Positions 18,587-30,673 are shown, counted from the stretch's first letter. The stretch: DNA of 64,000 nucleotides from Paralvinella palmiformis (GCA_025642065.1 JAODUP010000160.1:271501-335500); one strand, 5' to 3'. Notes: generated from the letters alone by a model not told the origin. Numbers and translations: made by a program.

Positions 18587-21500
18587 GTAACTCTATGTTT
18601 AACTATCTATCTGTCTTCACTCTAACTGTGAATCAATATATTACATATGGCACCATAATATATCTATTTATATAGTCTATAACATAGGTCTAAAAGTAAC
18701 ATTTATCTTTCCTTATATTGGTTTTCATGTTATCATTAAGGAGTTATTGTATATTACCTCCTTAATAAGGCAGAGTTTAAAAAATAATTCAAATCAACAA
18801 AGTCTGATATCTGCTAACTATTTTTAAATGTGTTAGTTCAGAAGTAAAACATAAAACAATATTTTCATTAACTTTTTTGTCCCGGCTTACGTCGCCAAGT
18901 GGCACACTGAGAACATGTCATTCCGACCTCATTACATAAATTACACTTAATCACCAGATTAAAATAAAGGAGGACGTTAAAAACCCACTGAGGACGTAAA
19001 ACACTCTGGTAGTGACCACCCTCGGGGTATTTCGGCTCCATCTTTCCGTACTGCTCCCCTGTGAGTGGTGGGGGAGGAGATTCTAAACCACTCCAACATA
19101 GAGGCTGTGCTGATTAAGCGACAGCCTGGGGATTTTCCCCGAACAACAAAACAAACAAACAGATGAAGCCATTAACCATGCCAAAATGTTGAAATCTCAG
19201 ACCCTCCATGTTCGCAGATAAAGCATTCTTAGTTTTATTTTGAGGCGGGACGCTTAAACTAGCCGTAAAAGATCCAGTTATCTATATTATAATTGACGGC
19301 ATATTGTCATATTTGTACTACACTATTTATAACATTAATACACAACCCAATAAATGAATCAATTGGCCTTGTACAGCTCGGAAGAGCTTCACACTATTAA
19401 GGAATGGCCCATCCTCGTATTAAGGATAGAGGTTTTGCAGATTAATCATTGCTATCAGTGTTGGCTTAACAAGTTGTTTGTTGTTGTTGTTGTTACGTGG
19501 CTATACTTTCCTAATATCTCAAGATATGGCGTAGAGCGGGCAATAATCTGTACGAAGTGAGCCATCCTCAAGTCGCATCACAACCGAATGATATACAAAA
19601 CGAAAATTACAACTGTAAATATCTTGTTTATAGATCGATTGGGCGTTTAGGATAACATCTTCCACTTCATGGAATAAGTTATCGGTGGATATTAGAAGTG
19701 TGTCATCAGGTGAAAAGTAAAAACTCGTCTGTTCAAGGTTGAAAATTATATTGGACATATTCATTTCTTTGTGGGTTTTAGGTACATCTTATTGTGTTAT
19801 AGTACACAGGTTAATGGCTCCATCTGGTGATTAAATGTAATTTATGCAAGGTAGTAGGCAGAAACTCTGCCTAAACAATAATAAGTTGTTTTTTTACTCC
19901 AGCATCAAATAGAAAAATATGATTCGTGAGTATGATTTGTATGTCAAAACATCAGAATTATTATGAAAGATATGCATAAGTTAGTAAGAATGTAGGTGAA
20001 TAAATCGAGAATAAAAGACTGGGAAGCTAAGGATCAAAGCCAAAAGTGGTCTAAGCTCATTTCATTTTATACACAGATTCATATATCAAGCCATAATTTA
20101 ATTGTTTAAAAACATTTTAACATTTATATTAATAAGACACGTTGTTACATTTATTTCGGTTATATGAGCTAATGCAGTTTTAACAGAAACCAAGTCACTC
20201 AAATAAAGATTTAATTGAGTATTGAATGAGTATGATCTTCGACTTCGACTTCGAATAACACACTAACAGGTGGGGGGGGGCTTCACTTAATGATCCTTTT
20301 CATAGATATTGGCAAATCTATTACAAAGTAGCAATTTTTATTGTTTTCCTCTATCAAAACCCTCGTTGTTTCTCATATTGATAAAATATGTGATAATAAT
20401 TAAACACATATCTGTTTTCCTGTTAATTAATGAATTATTTAATTAGTTGTGACTGAAAACACTATCAAGAGTAAACTACGTTGTGAGAAAATAATGACTC
20501 CCCTAGGGGTGGGAAATCCTGTGCGGGATTCATTATAATAACACTTCCTTTACGATATCTTCGCTTCAAACTTGTAGGTAAACGTAAATCGTACATGTAA
20601 GATTATAATATAATAATATTGGACTCACAACTTATTTCTAACTGTGTCTTAACGATCTGTCATCTGAAAAACATTTGAACTACACAAGAATATATCGTGT
20701 ATTCAGACTGACACCGATTCCACTATCAAATATCGGTTTTAGCTCATTTTATTTATTTATGGCAGATGCTAGGATATTTTAGAAACGAGAGAGGTCTCAC
20801 ATAATTACCATAACACATAGGTAATATAATTAAATAACTGGAGAAAGTTAGATATAGATGAAAATAGTTGAACCGGTTACTAGACACGTGCCAAAGGCTA
20901 GTCAGTCTCTGATTGGCCAGTTTCAAAAAACTTGCTTTGGGGAATTTACCGAATGACGAAGACCGTTGGGGAATTCCCAAATGATGTTATTATTTGTACA
21001 ATTTAGTTTCAGTAAGTCGGTATTATTGTGTATAACTTTCTCTCAGATTTTAGTACATAACTATAATATTTACTGGAAAACGGGCTCAGATTACAAGTGA
21101 ACGATCTTTCTCACTTGTATGAGTTTGGCTGTCTGCTGGTTTGATGATTTAGAGAAAGATCTCGGTTTTGAAGGAATCAATTGGCCTTGTACAGCTCCTT
21201 ATAAATTTTAATAAATCTCTTCAATTATTAGACTAATACTTGTTTAGGTTTAACCGTTATCTTTAATTATCATTAGGTCTATAGAATTAATCACCGAACT
21301 AATGGTAACTTTACTGAAGGATAGGAATTTTCCTGTTCAAGATCTTTCTACAGAATGTTTGCGGAGTTTACAACATTTACAAAACATTTGTTTTAATCTA
21401 TTTGAAACATGAGTTTTCTAAATATGAGGCCGGTTCTTAAACACAACTCATTTTAGTCACTTTCGCAGAACAAATTTAATATTGTTATTGTTGTTGTGCT

Positions 21501-22100
21501 ATTCTATTTTTAAATATATATTCGTTGTTTTAGATCACACAAAATATCAATATTTATTAAGATTCTGTTCCCTCAAAAACTAAATGTCCACATCACGAGA
21601 TAGGATCTGTTATAATCAAAATGAGGTTACTAGTGTTGGTACTGATTTGGTTAATCATTCCCGTTAGACAAAAGATATCTGACTTGGGGGGAAGCAATGA
21701 CCTAATTAGAAGAAAAGGGTCACATCTTGCTTATCAATAATTAAAGTAACAAACTGACACCGCACGAGAGAGATGACTACTAATTGAGGTTTAACTGTAC
21801 ATTGGAAACAAAACAGTCTTTCATCAAGGTGATATATTATCAAGTGTAAAGGTATGTTCATCTATATACCCTAACAATAGCTAGTCTTGCTGATTGTTCC
21901 TCTCATATCTAAGGTTGTCTACTAACATCTCATATATGGCTCACTATTTGGTCATTAACTAATTCGTGTGTTTGTGATACCTAAAAGACAAACCTAAGAT
22001 AACAACAGGTTAGTTCTGTCTACGAAAACAAAAGAAAGTGTACAATATCAGACCAAACAAACAGATCTTATCCTCGTTTAACCTCAGGTGAGAATACTAA
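17761..22100. other. Intergenic stretch without supported genes
   Basis: Contains a (GT)n run at 18550-18583 and an inverted copy of the 12.8-kb repeat at 18958-19145. A 24-bp word starting GAATCAATTGGCC occurs at about 19355 and again at about 21175. Otherwise it is AT-rich sequence in which I see no coding exons or RNA genes. Confidence 0.55.
18958..19145 (-). repeat. Inverted copy of the 12.8-kb dispersed repeat
   Basis: The reverse complement shows CCAGGCTGTCGCTTA, CAGCCTCTATGTTGGAGTG, ACTCACAGGGGAGCAGTACG and TTTTACGTCCTC in the same order as 12795-12960. A short third fragment (CCCAGGCTGTCGCTTG, AGCCTCTATGGTGGAGT) lies at 38645-38688. This is a dispersed family with no visible ORF. Confidence 0.7.
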
Positions 22101-22468
22101 TATAGTGTTTGCAGACTTGTAGTAGAAGTAGTAGTAGTAGTAGCTGTTGTTGTTCTTCTTATTGATTCAATTGCTGTTCTAGCTGTTTTCATTGTAATTC
22201 CTTTGGTTTCTGTTGTTCTTCCTGTTCTTGTTCATGTTGTGCTAATTTACCTGTTTTTAACATAAATGTAACTGTTTTTGTTATTGTTGTTGTTGCCAGA
22301 TGGTGTTGTTGATGTTATTATTATTTTAGATGTTGTTAATGTTTGTGTTTTAGCTGTTATTGTTGCTGATGGTGATAATGATAATGGTGGTAGTGATGAT
22401 GATGATGATCATGATGATGGTGGTGGTGATGATCTAGATGTATGCTGTTCCTGAAGTATATGTTGTTC

Positions 22469-22519
<51 letters not shown>

Positions 22520-22520
22520 T
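22101..22520. repeat. Trinucleotide-rich tract ending in (TA)n
   Basis: Imperfect GTA, GTT and GAT/GGT repeats pass into a TA array at about 22472-22515. A short (GTT)n follows near 22590-22611. It is low-complexity sequence with no gene. Confidence 0.8.
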
Positions 22521-23943
22521 TGCTGTTAGAGTTGTTATGTTTCTATTGACGAGTTCCTCCTTGGGTTTCCGGGTCAGGTGACCTTATTTCATGTTGTTGT
22601 TGTTGTTGTTGTTTCCTATATACCGAGATATCATTATTTGTCTCCGTTCTGAGGGGTTGTATTTCTTGTTAATTTAACGTGCCAATCATAGCAACGAGTA
22701 TTCTAAGTATTAGAAGAGAGTGTTTATGAAGTAGCAACCGTTTAGGATGAACGGACAAGACGATAAAGTAATCTCCAGAACTGATTTATTTCCTATATTT
22801 CTTCCGGAGAATGAAACGTAGAAGTCATCACTTCCGGGGGTCGTCCCAAATGTACAATTGAACTAATGCGTTCGTCAAATCTATCTTTGCCTGTTTCTGT
22901 ATTTGTGTGAAATAACTTTAAATGTCAAATTTTAATTAAGTAACTAAATCTACTAACATTTAGTTGGCGTTATCGATCACAGCTGGGAATGTTATTGACA
23001 GCTGGACTATAAGAAATAGCATTCGGTCAGAGATATATGGCTTCTAGTCGTCTGCAACAAAAGCTGTAATTAGTTAGGGAGGTTAAGCTAATCTGTTTGG
23101 ATAGATTAGTCAGTAATGTACCATCATTATTCAATGATTACATAGAACAACTAACTACGTTTATCATAATAGCACCTATATTGTGAAAGTAATTTACCGT
23201 TGTTGAGATTGTCCCTTAGTGGAATCCCGTGAAGGCTTTTCAGAAAGGCTTTACCCTGGATAACCTTGTTGATCCTTATATCCTCTACACACACACACAC
23301 ACACACTGCAAGATTACATATGTTAGTATGAAAGGCCGCTATGATCACGAATGAAGGAAGTGTTATTACACAATTACTCCCCGATATTCACTCTTGTTTA
23401 CTTCTCCGTACCAGATGACGTGTTTCTAACACACTGATTGATTATCATAATTTATTATCGCTATAATATTATCATAGTGATAGTCAAAGTGAATCGTATC
23501 CAGCCACTTTACCACATATTTATTATTAATAGGTATATCAGTCTTGAAGTTAATAATAATGTTATAATTCCCAGTCAACGTAAATGTTTCCTGTTGACCT
23601 GATACATCTGATAAGATGACTGAAGACTGATCATTTCCAAATTTTCATGACTACATTAAATATTCGTTCTTAGGTCCAAGTCCTGCCTTATTCCTGGTAG
23701 AATATTTCAATTCGGGATGGGAGCTTTTTTCTCCTTTATTCCAGTTATTGTTTTGTGAGGTTTTTCTTCCCTTCTGACGACAGCTGTTCTTCTCTCTCGG
23801 AAATAAGGCAGATAAATCTTTCTGGTGGCAGACGATAGACAAGCTTCGGGTGGCCATGCTATGAGGCAGAGTTCGCCGAGTTCGGATTAACGATTCGAAC
23901 TGATCCTGTTAAATATCAAACGAAGCCCAGAAGTCATGAGCAG

Positions 23944-23989
<46 letters not shown>

Positions 23990-24400
23990 AGAGAGAGAGA
24001 GAGAGAGAGCCTCCTCAAGGATTGTATCTACTTTGACGTTAACTGCGGATGGCGTTTGATAAAAAGGGAAATATCGAACCGTGAATAAACAAATCATTTC
24101 ATCTGGATTAAACATGTATCGATCATTATTAACAGAGTTACATCATTACCCCCCCCCCCATCAGTTTTTGACTGATCGTAGTTTGACAGTTTCTGGCTAA
24201 CATCTGTGTGCAGCTGTTTGAAATACGTTGAAATACGCCAGCACCTCCGTTTGTGGACCACCATCAAAGAAGAAACACTTCGAGATATTTCTATAACGTG
24301 ACGGTTTTATATGTTTTGATCCAATTAGCGAGAAAAACACTCATCACATTCAACGAGGATGTTGCCAACAGAACGAAGTGTCAATTGTGTATCACGATTT
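22521..24400. other. Intergenic stretch without supported genes
   Basis: Holds a short (CA)n at about 23286-23307 and a (TA)n(GA)n array at about 23948-24009. ORFs at 23651-23857 and 23909-24115 (minus) have no recognisable domains and overlap low-complexity sequence in part. I see no supportable gene. Confidence 0.5.
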
Positions 24401-24405
24401 GGAAA

Positions 24406-24534
24406 ATGGTCGCCATTTTTCTGTTTGTGGCGTCAGCCTATGGTCATTCTTTTCTTCTGTTAAATGTCGAGTGTAATGACTATACGTTTGCGTGCTATAT
24501 CGGCTATTATGAAAACAATGCTCGGCGAATATGA
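24406..24534 (+). CDS. Candidate 42-residue secreted peptide ORF (unrecognised)
   Basis: An ATG in good initiation context (AAAATGG) opens a 42-residue frame. It begins with a signal-peptide-like stretch, MVAIFLFVASAYG, followed by a short segment with two cysteines six residues apart and a basic ARRI end before TGA. No dibasic-Gly amidation site is visible. The frame is open upstream to 24253 without an ATG. A terminal-exon-like segment lies downstream at 24861-24948, but I could not find an in-frame donor joining the two. It could be a small secreted peptide, a first exon, or chance. Confidence 0.25.
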   Translation: MVAIFLFVASAYGHSFLLLNVECNDYTFACYIGYYENNARRI

Positions 24535-24860
24535 TTTACGATCAGTTTTATCGATTATTTATACATGATCTTGGCTATGAATGTTAATAATAGTTTGTTT
24601 AGATTACCGAAGACGACGTAAAAAAACAAAGATAGTTTTCACAATGTCTACATATTCGAGTAGTTATTGAATTAGCTTAAAATATACCAAAAGAAAAACA
24701 AGTGCAGTCGGTAATAGACAATAATGAACAGTTATATAGTATAACAGGTCATGCACATGTTTATAATACAAAGTCAGTTTAGCTATTTAATTCATTACCT
24801 AACAACAACTTTAAAAAACAAATTTACTTTAGTTTGTTTGATTAGTTTATTTTCTTTCAG

Positions 24861-24948
24861 AAAACAGTATAAATCAGGGGACAAATTTAACGAAGCATTT
24901 ACTGAAGAACGGGAAACACGCGTGTTGGCAAGGTTTCTGGATGACTGA
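24861..24948 (+). CDS. Candidate 3' terminal exon (unrecognised)
   Basis: A strong acceptor (TTATTTTCTTTCAG, ending at 24860) is followed by a charged, helix-like frame (FNEAFTEERETRVLARFLDD) ending in TGA at 24946-24948. An AATAAA lies 11 bases further on, at 24960-24965. Acceptor, coding-like composition, stop and poly(A) signal in this order suggest a real last exon. No upstream exon has been matched, and I do not recognise the product. Confidence 0.3.
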
Positions 24949-24965
24949 AAGTCAGTTCCAATAAA

Positions 24966-26030
24966 AATATCAGGTTCTGAGTTGGGCGTTGGACACTTTA
25001 TCGAGGGAAGTCTTGTTTAACTGGGTAAGAAAAGAACTCCCAGTCTGAAATTGTTCCATGAATTTACTAATAACATCGATTTTGAATACCAGCTGACATT
25101 ACACAGTAAAACTTTAGGTTTTCAGTACAATGAGCACTCAGAAAAGCGGCCAACCTATTACAAAGTCGGATGTTTAAGTGCTGAAACGTTACCTTGGATT
25201 TGATGTTTACTTATCACAAAAGAAAGTGAAGACTTTTCTCTAAGTTTTCAGTTGTCTATTCATTTACTGAGCCGAATAAATTGTTCTGAAGCGTCCAAGG
25301 CGTGTTAACATTCACTGTGCAAAAGGAACGTTTAAATAGTGTACTATTTAGTGTTAGCGTTAGTCATAACATATCAATAATAATTTTAGATACGACATCC
25401 TTTCTTGATGGTATTAATAGCGTAATATTACTGTATGCTTTCCAAATTATATAATTATAATTTCGACAAATTTATTCCAATTGATTTTGTTTATCATAGT
25501 TGTCAACAACATCCCAGAAAACGGGGTAGGGGATGAATGTGTGTGGGGGGGGTGAATGGGTGTGTGGGTGTGCAACTGCTCAGACCGAAAGAATTTTGTT
25601 ATATTTATATATATATATCGTTATTTATCCTGTTAACTAATTCAAACACCAAATACACTGTTTTAAATTAATGTAATAAATTGTTTCTAGATAATAATAG
25701 TTTATGATAATAAAATCTCTATTACAGGAATACACCTAGTAACCTTATACAAACTGACAAATACAATCTGATCTCATATTATGAGCTAGAAACACGTGTT
25801 ATTGTTTATATGTATCACGTGACCAGATGAATAAACGCAGTGCTTGGGTTTTAAACAAGAGAAATTCTTGGAAAATTCTGGATCTTATATAGAGAACCAA
25901 TAGAGAAGCTGGTTCAGGTTATATACGAGTTAATAATGCACAGCATTTGTGCAACAACCAAGTTATTAAATTAAGTAAGACAATGTGTTTATATACAAGC
26001 GTTTGTAGCTCATTGGTTGAGTGTTAGTAT
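24966..26030. other. Intergenic stretch, nothing recognised
   Basis: AT-rich sequence with a short G-run and GTGTGGG tract near 25538-25575 and a small (TA)n near 25606. No coding exon, RNA gene or element was identified. Confidence 0.5.
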
Positions 26031-26032
26031 TC

Positions 26033-26187
26033 AGTTGAATTGTTTAACCTTGACCTAGATCACACCTCGGACTTGTGGCCGAGGGAATTCTGCCTAGGGA
26101 AATTAACCCACAAACACAAGTATGATCCGAATTTGAACCCTAGATATTTCGGTGCTTGCTCTAACCACTGCACCACCGAGACGCCTG
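26033..26187 (-). repeat. tRNA-derived SINE, family 2 (copy 1)
   Basis: Read on the minus strand, it starts with a head like GGTGGTGCAGTGGTTAGAGC and has a degenerate B-box (GGTTCAAAT). The body passes a ...CCTAGGCAGAATTCCC... region and ends near GAATTGTTTAACC (plus-strand order). Relatives occur at 30004-30124, 33490-33582, 45946-46086, 55485-55560, 56763-56915 and 60947-61092. Confidence 0.65.
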
Positions 26188-26521
26188 TAGAGTGTTCCGG
26201 TAAAATGCCAGATGTTCCTGGTTTGAATACATCGTTTCTCATGTCTGCCGACTTAAACATTTGTAATAATCAGTTTACATAAAAAGCTCGGCTCATAATG
26301 TTTTTTAAATTTGATCTTCCTGCATTAATTATCACAAACGTTATCTTGTTAGAGATATCTCAAGATAAATCACCTTATTATTGTCTCTATGTGATATATC
26401 TTTGGAAATCAGTTTCATACAAAGGTTTATTCACCTTAAAGGATTATGTTGCCTTTATTTATCATTCATGTATTTATTTACTTATATTTATTTATTTTAT
26501 CTTTATTTTGTTTTTAAATTT

Positions 26522-26938
26522 AGGCAGTGGCGGAGCAAAGCGGGGGCGGCACCGTTACAGGGGCAGCATTTTCGTGCTGAAAACAAATTCGTATAATTTG
26601 TTTTCGTAATTTATCAACATTTCGACATCAATATGTATGACCATATTAAAACCTAAAACGTCATAAATACTGGGCTAAGATTAAGCGTAATTATGTTGTC
26701 GCCATATTATCTTAAATTACGTTGCCTTTGCACGCAGTTTGCAAGTTCATGGAAGGCTAATAATGCCTCACAAAACACTAGCACCCTTCTGGCTTCAGCG
26801 GGCCTCAGACCCCACGTCGTAGGTGGCTCGCTTCGCTTGGAAATGTATTTCTACTACACCAGTAGGGGCGCCCATATTTATATATTTGGCCCCGGGCTGC
26901 AATACACCCTGCTTCGCCTCCGAATTCTGGCATGATAT
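26522..26938. mobile_element. Possible non-autonomous DNA transposon with imperfect inverted ends
   Basis: The left end CAGTGGCGGAGCAAAGCGG is partly matched by the reverse complement of the right end, TTCGGAGGCGAAGCAGGG. The interior is GC-richer than its surroundings and has no intact ORF. The CAGTGGCGGA start resembles known hAT-type ends. Target-site duplications were not clear. It sits just upstream of the EF-hand gene's first coding exon. Confidence 0.3.
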
Positions 26939-27044
26939 TACGTGAAATGTAGCCATGCCGCCATTCTTTCACGATTCCTTATTAGCATTAGTAAATTTGA
27001 ATTATGTTTATTTTTCTTTAGAAATCAAGTAGAATCAGTTAGCG

Positions 27045-29089
27045 ATGTCACACGCTTCAACGGCTAGTATCAAGTTAGGGGGTGTCAGTCCTAATACCAC
27101 GTCAAACCAGCCTCAGTTCAACCCCAATGCGCCTGCGCAAGCTAACACGCAGCAAAGTCAAGGCCGAAGAAGGCGAAAACGAGTCAATGTGCCACCACAT
27201 ATGCAGCACGTGACCACCAGCAGTTCTCCGACTATCACTGCGCAGCCGCGAACAATCGGCCAAGACAACGTCATGACCTTTGGCACCGTTTACAAACCAT
27301 GTGGTCAGATCCAGTCCTCGACCCCGGATCAACAGTTTCAAACGCAGTCTTTGTTTCGCACGCACCAGAATAAAAACAACCCTGCGCAGGCGCACTACAC
27401 GCCTGGACCGAAACCGGATATCATAGATGAAAAGCGAGCAGCGGAAGTGCGAGAGAAATTAAAGGAACTAAACATATCTGACGAACAACTGGCCGTCTAC
27501 AAGAGAAGATTTAACGTTCTGGATCTTAACCACGATGGAGTGATCAATTTGAGAGAGTTTGCCGCCATTAGTCGTGTGTTGGGCTATAAATTTTCAAAAG
27601 AAGAGATCCTGGTGAGATACTAGTATCATTTATATGTCGCCATTTTGAGGGGCATTTCTCCAAAAACGAAAGTTCACTTTTCTTCTAATCGATATTCAAA
27701 AATTTTCATTTTGCTATCTTTCGCAGTTTTAGTTCCCAATAAATTTCTTCTTTTTATCCATATTTATCCATCGTCAACTGAACACATAAACGTGTTATAA
27801 AGGGAATCATATTATTTTCTTAGCAAGTCAGGAACTATAAAGTAATATTAAATAATAGCCAATTTTTTTACCCCAACTTTCAATTTTAAAAGGATTGAAC
27901 AATCATTTCGTTTTACCCGGAAACATTTGTCACTTTAATGTATATTATCCAAATTATGTTAAAAATTAAGTAAAAAATGATGTATTCCATTAATTAGAGA
28001 TTCACGTGTAAACCACTTAATACAATTTACGCGCGCAAGACAATAGTGACATACATATGAATGTTTTACATTGTATATAGCTGGAGTGTTCAGGTACTGG
28101 GCTCTAAGTTGACAATCAAATGCCAGTAAATAAATATCATGATAATAATTACTTTTAGTATTTAGTTTTGGGTGAACAATTTGTCTTATTAAAATAATTT
28201 TATTATCTGTAATATTTCAGGATATTTTTGGTAAGAAAGATATTGATGACTCCGGAGGTATTAGTTTCGATGAGTTCGTACTGGCGATGTACGAAAGAGC
28301 GAAAAAGGCGAAAGAGTAAGTTTTTCGAATAACATTTACCAAAAAAGATTATCAATCTCCATCATAATGGGAACATATAACACTGTTATCATCATAATGG
28401 ACTAATGTTACTACTTATATTATCTAAAGTATACTCTCTCTCTCTGTGTGTGTGTGTGTGTGTCTCCCTGTGTGTGTGTGTGTGCGTATGCGCGCGCGTG
28501 CGTGTGTGTTCGCCATCCCGTACTTGTTATCTGTCACAGTCCGTGATATATGTGTTACCATTCCAGGCTGGCTCCATATAGGGAGAAGTTCCGTTTCTTT
28601 GATTTGAAGAATCTCGGTTATATCACATCAGACGAGGCTTATCCCGTCCTAAAACGGGAACTGGGATTTGACGAGAATAAAACCGAAATGTTGATAGATC
28701 AATATGACAGAAACAAGGATTATAGACTGAGTCTGCTGGAGTTTATTGACTTCTATAAGAAGATAGAGGAACTGTATGTATCCCTACTGCCATACTGTAA
28801 TAATAATAATAATGGTAATCATTATCACTGAAAACATTGTCCTATTCGTTGTCATCAGCAGCAGTCGGTATCGTTTTTCATTAATATCACCATCAATATA
28901 TATATCATAACTATCAATAGGGCCATCCAGTATCATCTTTATTAGTCACTGTCATATTTGTTATCAAAGAGACGTTCAGTCGTCCAAATCCACAGACACA
29001 GTTCAGTTGATAGATAAATTAAATCGAGTACAGCCATAAATGTCATATAGCTCATAACACTAGTTTATATTTCTGTTGTAGAAATAGAT

Positions 29090-29138
<49 letters not shown>

Positions 29139-30407
29139 GTAAACAAACATTATCAACAATGTTCATATGTTGTCTCGAGGACAACCTTACAATCTTCATC
29201 CTCGAAAGATTTAATAACTCTCTAAAAATCTGCTCATCGTCATCATGAAATAATGTCATCATTCTTATCTTCTTTATTGCTATCTTCAACGTGAATGAGT
29301 CGGTGGCTGGCTGGCTGGGGGGGGGGGGGTGGCTGGCTGACACGTGATTTGGCTGGCTGGTTGGGGGGGGGTCTGGCTGTCTGGCATGTGATTTGGCTGG
29401 CAGGTTGGCTGGCTGGGGGGGGGTGGCTGACTGGCTGGCTGACACGTGATTTGGCTGGCTGGTTGGGGGGGGTCTGGCTGTCTGGCATGTGATTTGGCTG
29501 GCAGGTTGGCTGGCTGGCTTATCGTTTTCTCAACTATATTTACAGTAAGGTGCAAGTCCACAATGCCTTTAGAGACTTTGATCGTAATGGAGATGGTTAC
29601 GTAGATCCTGGAGAAGCTAAAGCTGTCTTGTTACCAAAAGGATTCTCTGATCAACAGGTAAGTCTGATAGAGAGAGAGAACATCATGTTTATATAATGAA
29701 ATATATCAATATAATATCACGGTTACTGAAGTTTAACTTATCTATGATTGGTTATGCTATCATCAAACTATATACAAAACATGTCATTAACAAATTATGT
29801 TAAGATAAAATAATTATAATTAACCAAATACGCCTTTTGTCGTGTAAGGTAAAAATCCGTATGTTTAGCCTTTTATAAGCAAATAATATCTTTGTTTATG
29901 TAATTGATAACAACAACAAACTTAATGTGTATAATGTCAAGGATCTGTTCTACAAAATTATTGAGTTCCGTTGTTTAGCTTCTGGACTAGTCACATCTAT
30001 GATATAGGATCGAGGGGCAACTTCCTAAGGAAACAAATCGCACAAACATATATATGAGACTGATTCGAGTCCACAACCTGGAGGTTTGCAGTGCTGTGCT
30101 CTAACCACTGCGCTATACGAGGGCCGAATATACAGCGATATTATTAGTGTTAGAACAAAGATTAAAAATAGACAACGGAGTGGCTATGATATTGTACTGA
30201 AAACCTCCAGAGTATAGTTTCGAATCGAATTGCGGAATTTTACCTGAGTCATTGACTCCAGCGCCGAGACAAAACCACTCAACTCAATATTTGAGTGTTT
30301 ACTTTCGTCTATAGGTCGAAGCTCTGATCTACAAGTACGATAAAGACGGAGATGGTAGATTGAACTATGAAGAGTTTGCCGCATTTTGGGATGTGCAGAT
30401 CGTGTGA
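27045..30407 (+). CDS. Six-EF-hand calcium-binding protein with disordered N-terminus, 5 coding exons
   Basis: Coding exons 27045-27611, 28221-28315, 28567-28773, 29546-29657 and 30315-30407 join in frame to 1074 nt, or 357 residues plus stop. The start is fixed by an in-frame TAG at 27030-27032. A 3' splice site (TTTTTCTTTAG, ending at 27021) implies an untranslated exon upstream. Residues 1-120 are Q/N/T/P-rich with a polybasic RRRRKR at 41-46. Six EF-hand loops follow: 160-171 (DLNHDGVINLRE), 196-207 (DIDDSGGISFDE), 233-244 (LKNLG core, positions 3 and 5 unsuitable), 268-279 (Tyr instead of Gly at position 6), 302-313 (DRNGDGYVDPGE) and 336-347 (DKDGDGRLNYEE). Loops 1, 2, 5 and 6 look competent and 3-4 degenerate. 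It resembles calmodulin-like or calbindin-like Ca2+ sensors. The exact orthologue is not recognised, and the basic patch might direct nuclear or membrane binding. Confidence 0.9.
28433..28510. repeat. (CT)n(GT)n microsatellite in EF-hand intron 2
   Basis: CT and GT dinucleotide runs with a short GCGCGC tract lie about 60 bp before the exon-3 acceptor. Confidence 0.85.
29093..29136. repeat. (TA)n microsatellite in EF-hand intron 3
   Basis: A perfect TA array of about 44 bp in the intron between exons 3 and 4. Confidence 0.9.
29300..29520. repeat. G-rich GGCTGGCTGG tandem repeat in EF-hand intron 3
   Basis: GGCTGGCTGG words alternate with uninterrupted G-runs of about 7-11 and two versions of CACGTGATTTGGCTGG / CATGTGATTTGGCTGG. 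The larger unit is about 100 bp and is present twice. It ends about 25 bp before the exon-4 acceptor. ORFs across it on either strand (Pro-Ser-Gln or Trp-Leu-Gly strings) are artefacts. Confidence 0.85.
30004..30124 (-). repeat. tRNA-derived SINE, family 2 (copy 2) in EF-hand intron 4
   Basis: The reverse complement shows the head CGCAGTGGTTAGAGCACAGC, followed by AACCTCCAGGTTGTGGAC and a GATTCG-type B-box area. It lies about 190 bp before the last exon of the EF-hand gene. Confidence 0.65.
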
Positions 30408-30636
30408 GCAAAATCTCACCGAACCTCCAACCAAATCGTTTATAACGTTACTTAGCAACAAAGGCATTTAACCGAGGCAGCGACGTTATTTCTCTAAATC
30501 GCCGTCAGATGGCGCTAGATGTATCTCAGGCGTCCATTGCGCGGATTGCTCGGTTCTGATTGGTCGGGATTAGTTTGCAATTAGTAAGATAACTAAACTG
30601 GGATAACTTTATTTTGCTGGCATTGATGTTTCCCGT

Positions 30637-30673
30637 TTTGTTTGTTTGTTTGTTTGTTTGTTTGTTTGTTTGT
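30637..30673. repeat. (GTTT)n microsatellite in the EF-hand 3' region
   Basis: A perfect tetranucleotide run about 230 bp after the stop codon, probably in the 3' UTR. Confidence 0.85.

Noticed and set aside
29065..29561. Pro/Gln/Ser-rich frames on the minus strand in EF-hand intron 3
   Set aside because: Reverse reading of the GGCTGGCTGG repeat. It lies inside a well-supported intron of the EF-hand gene.
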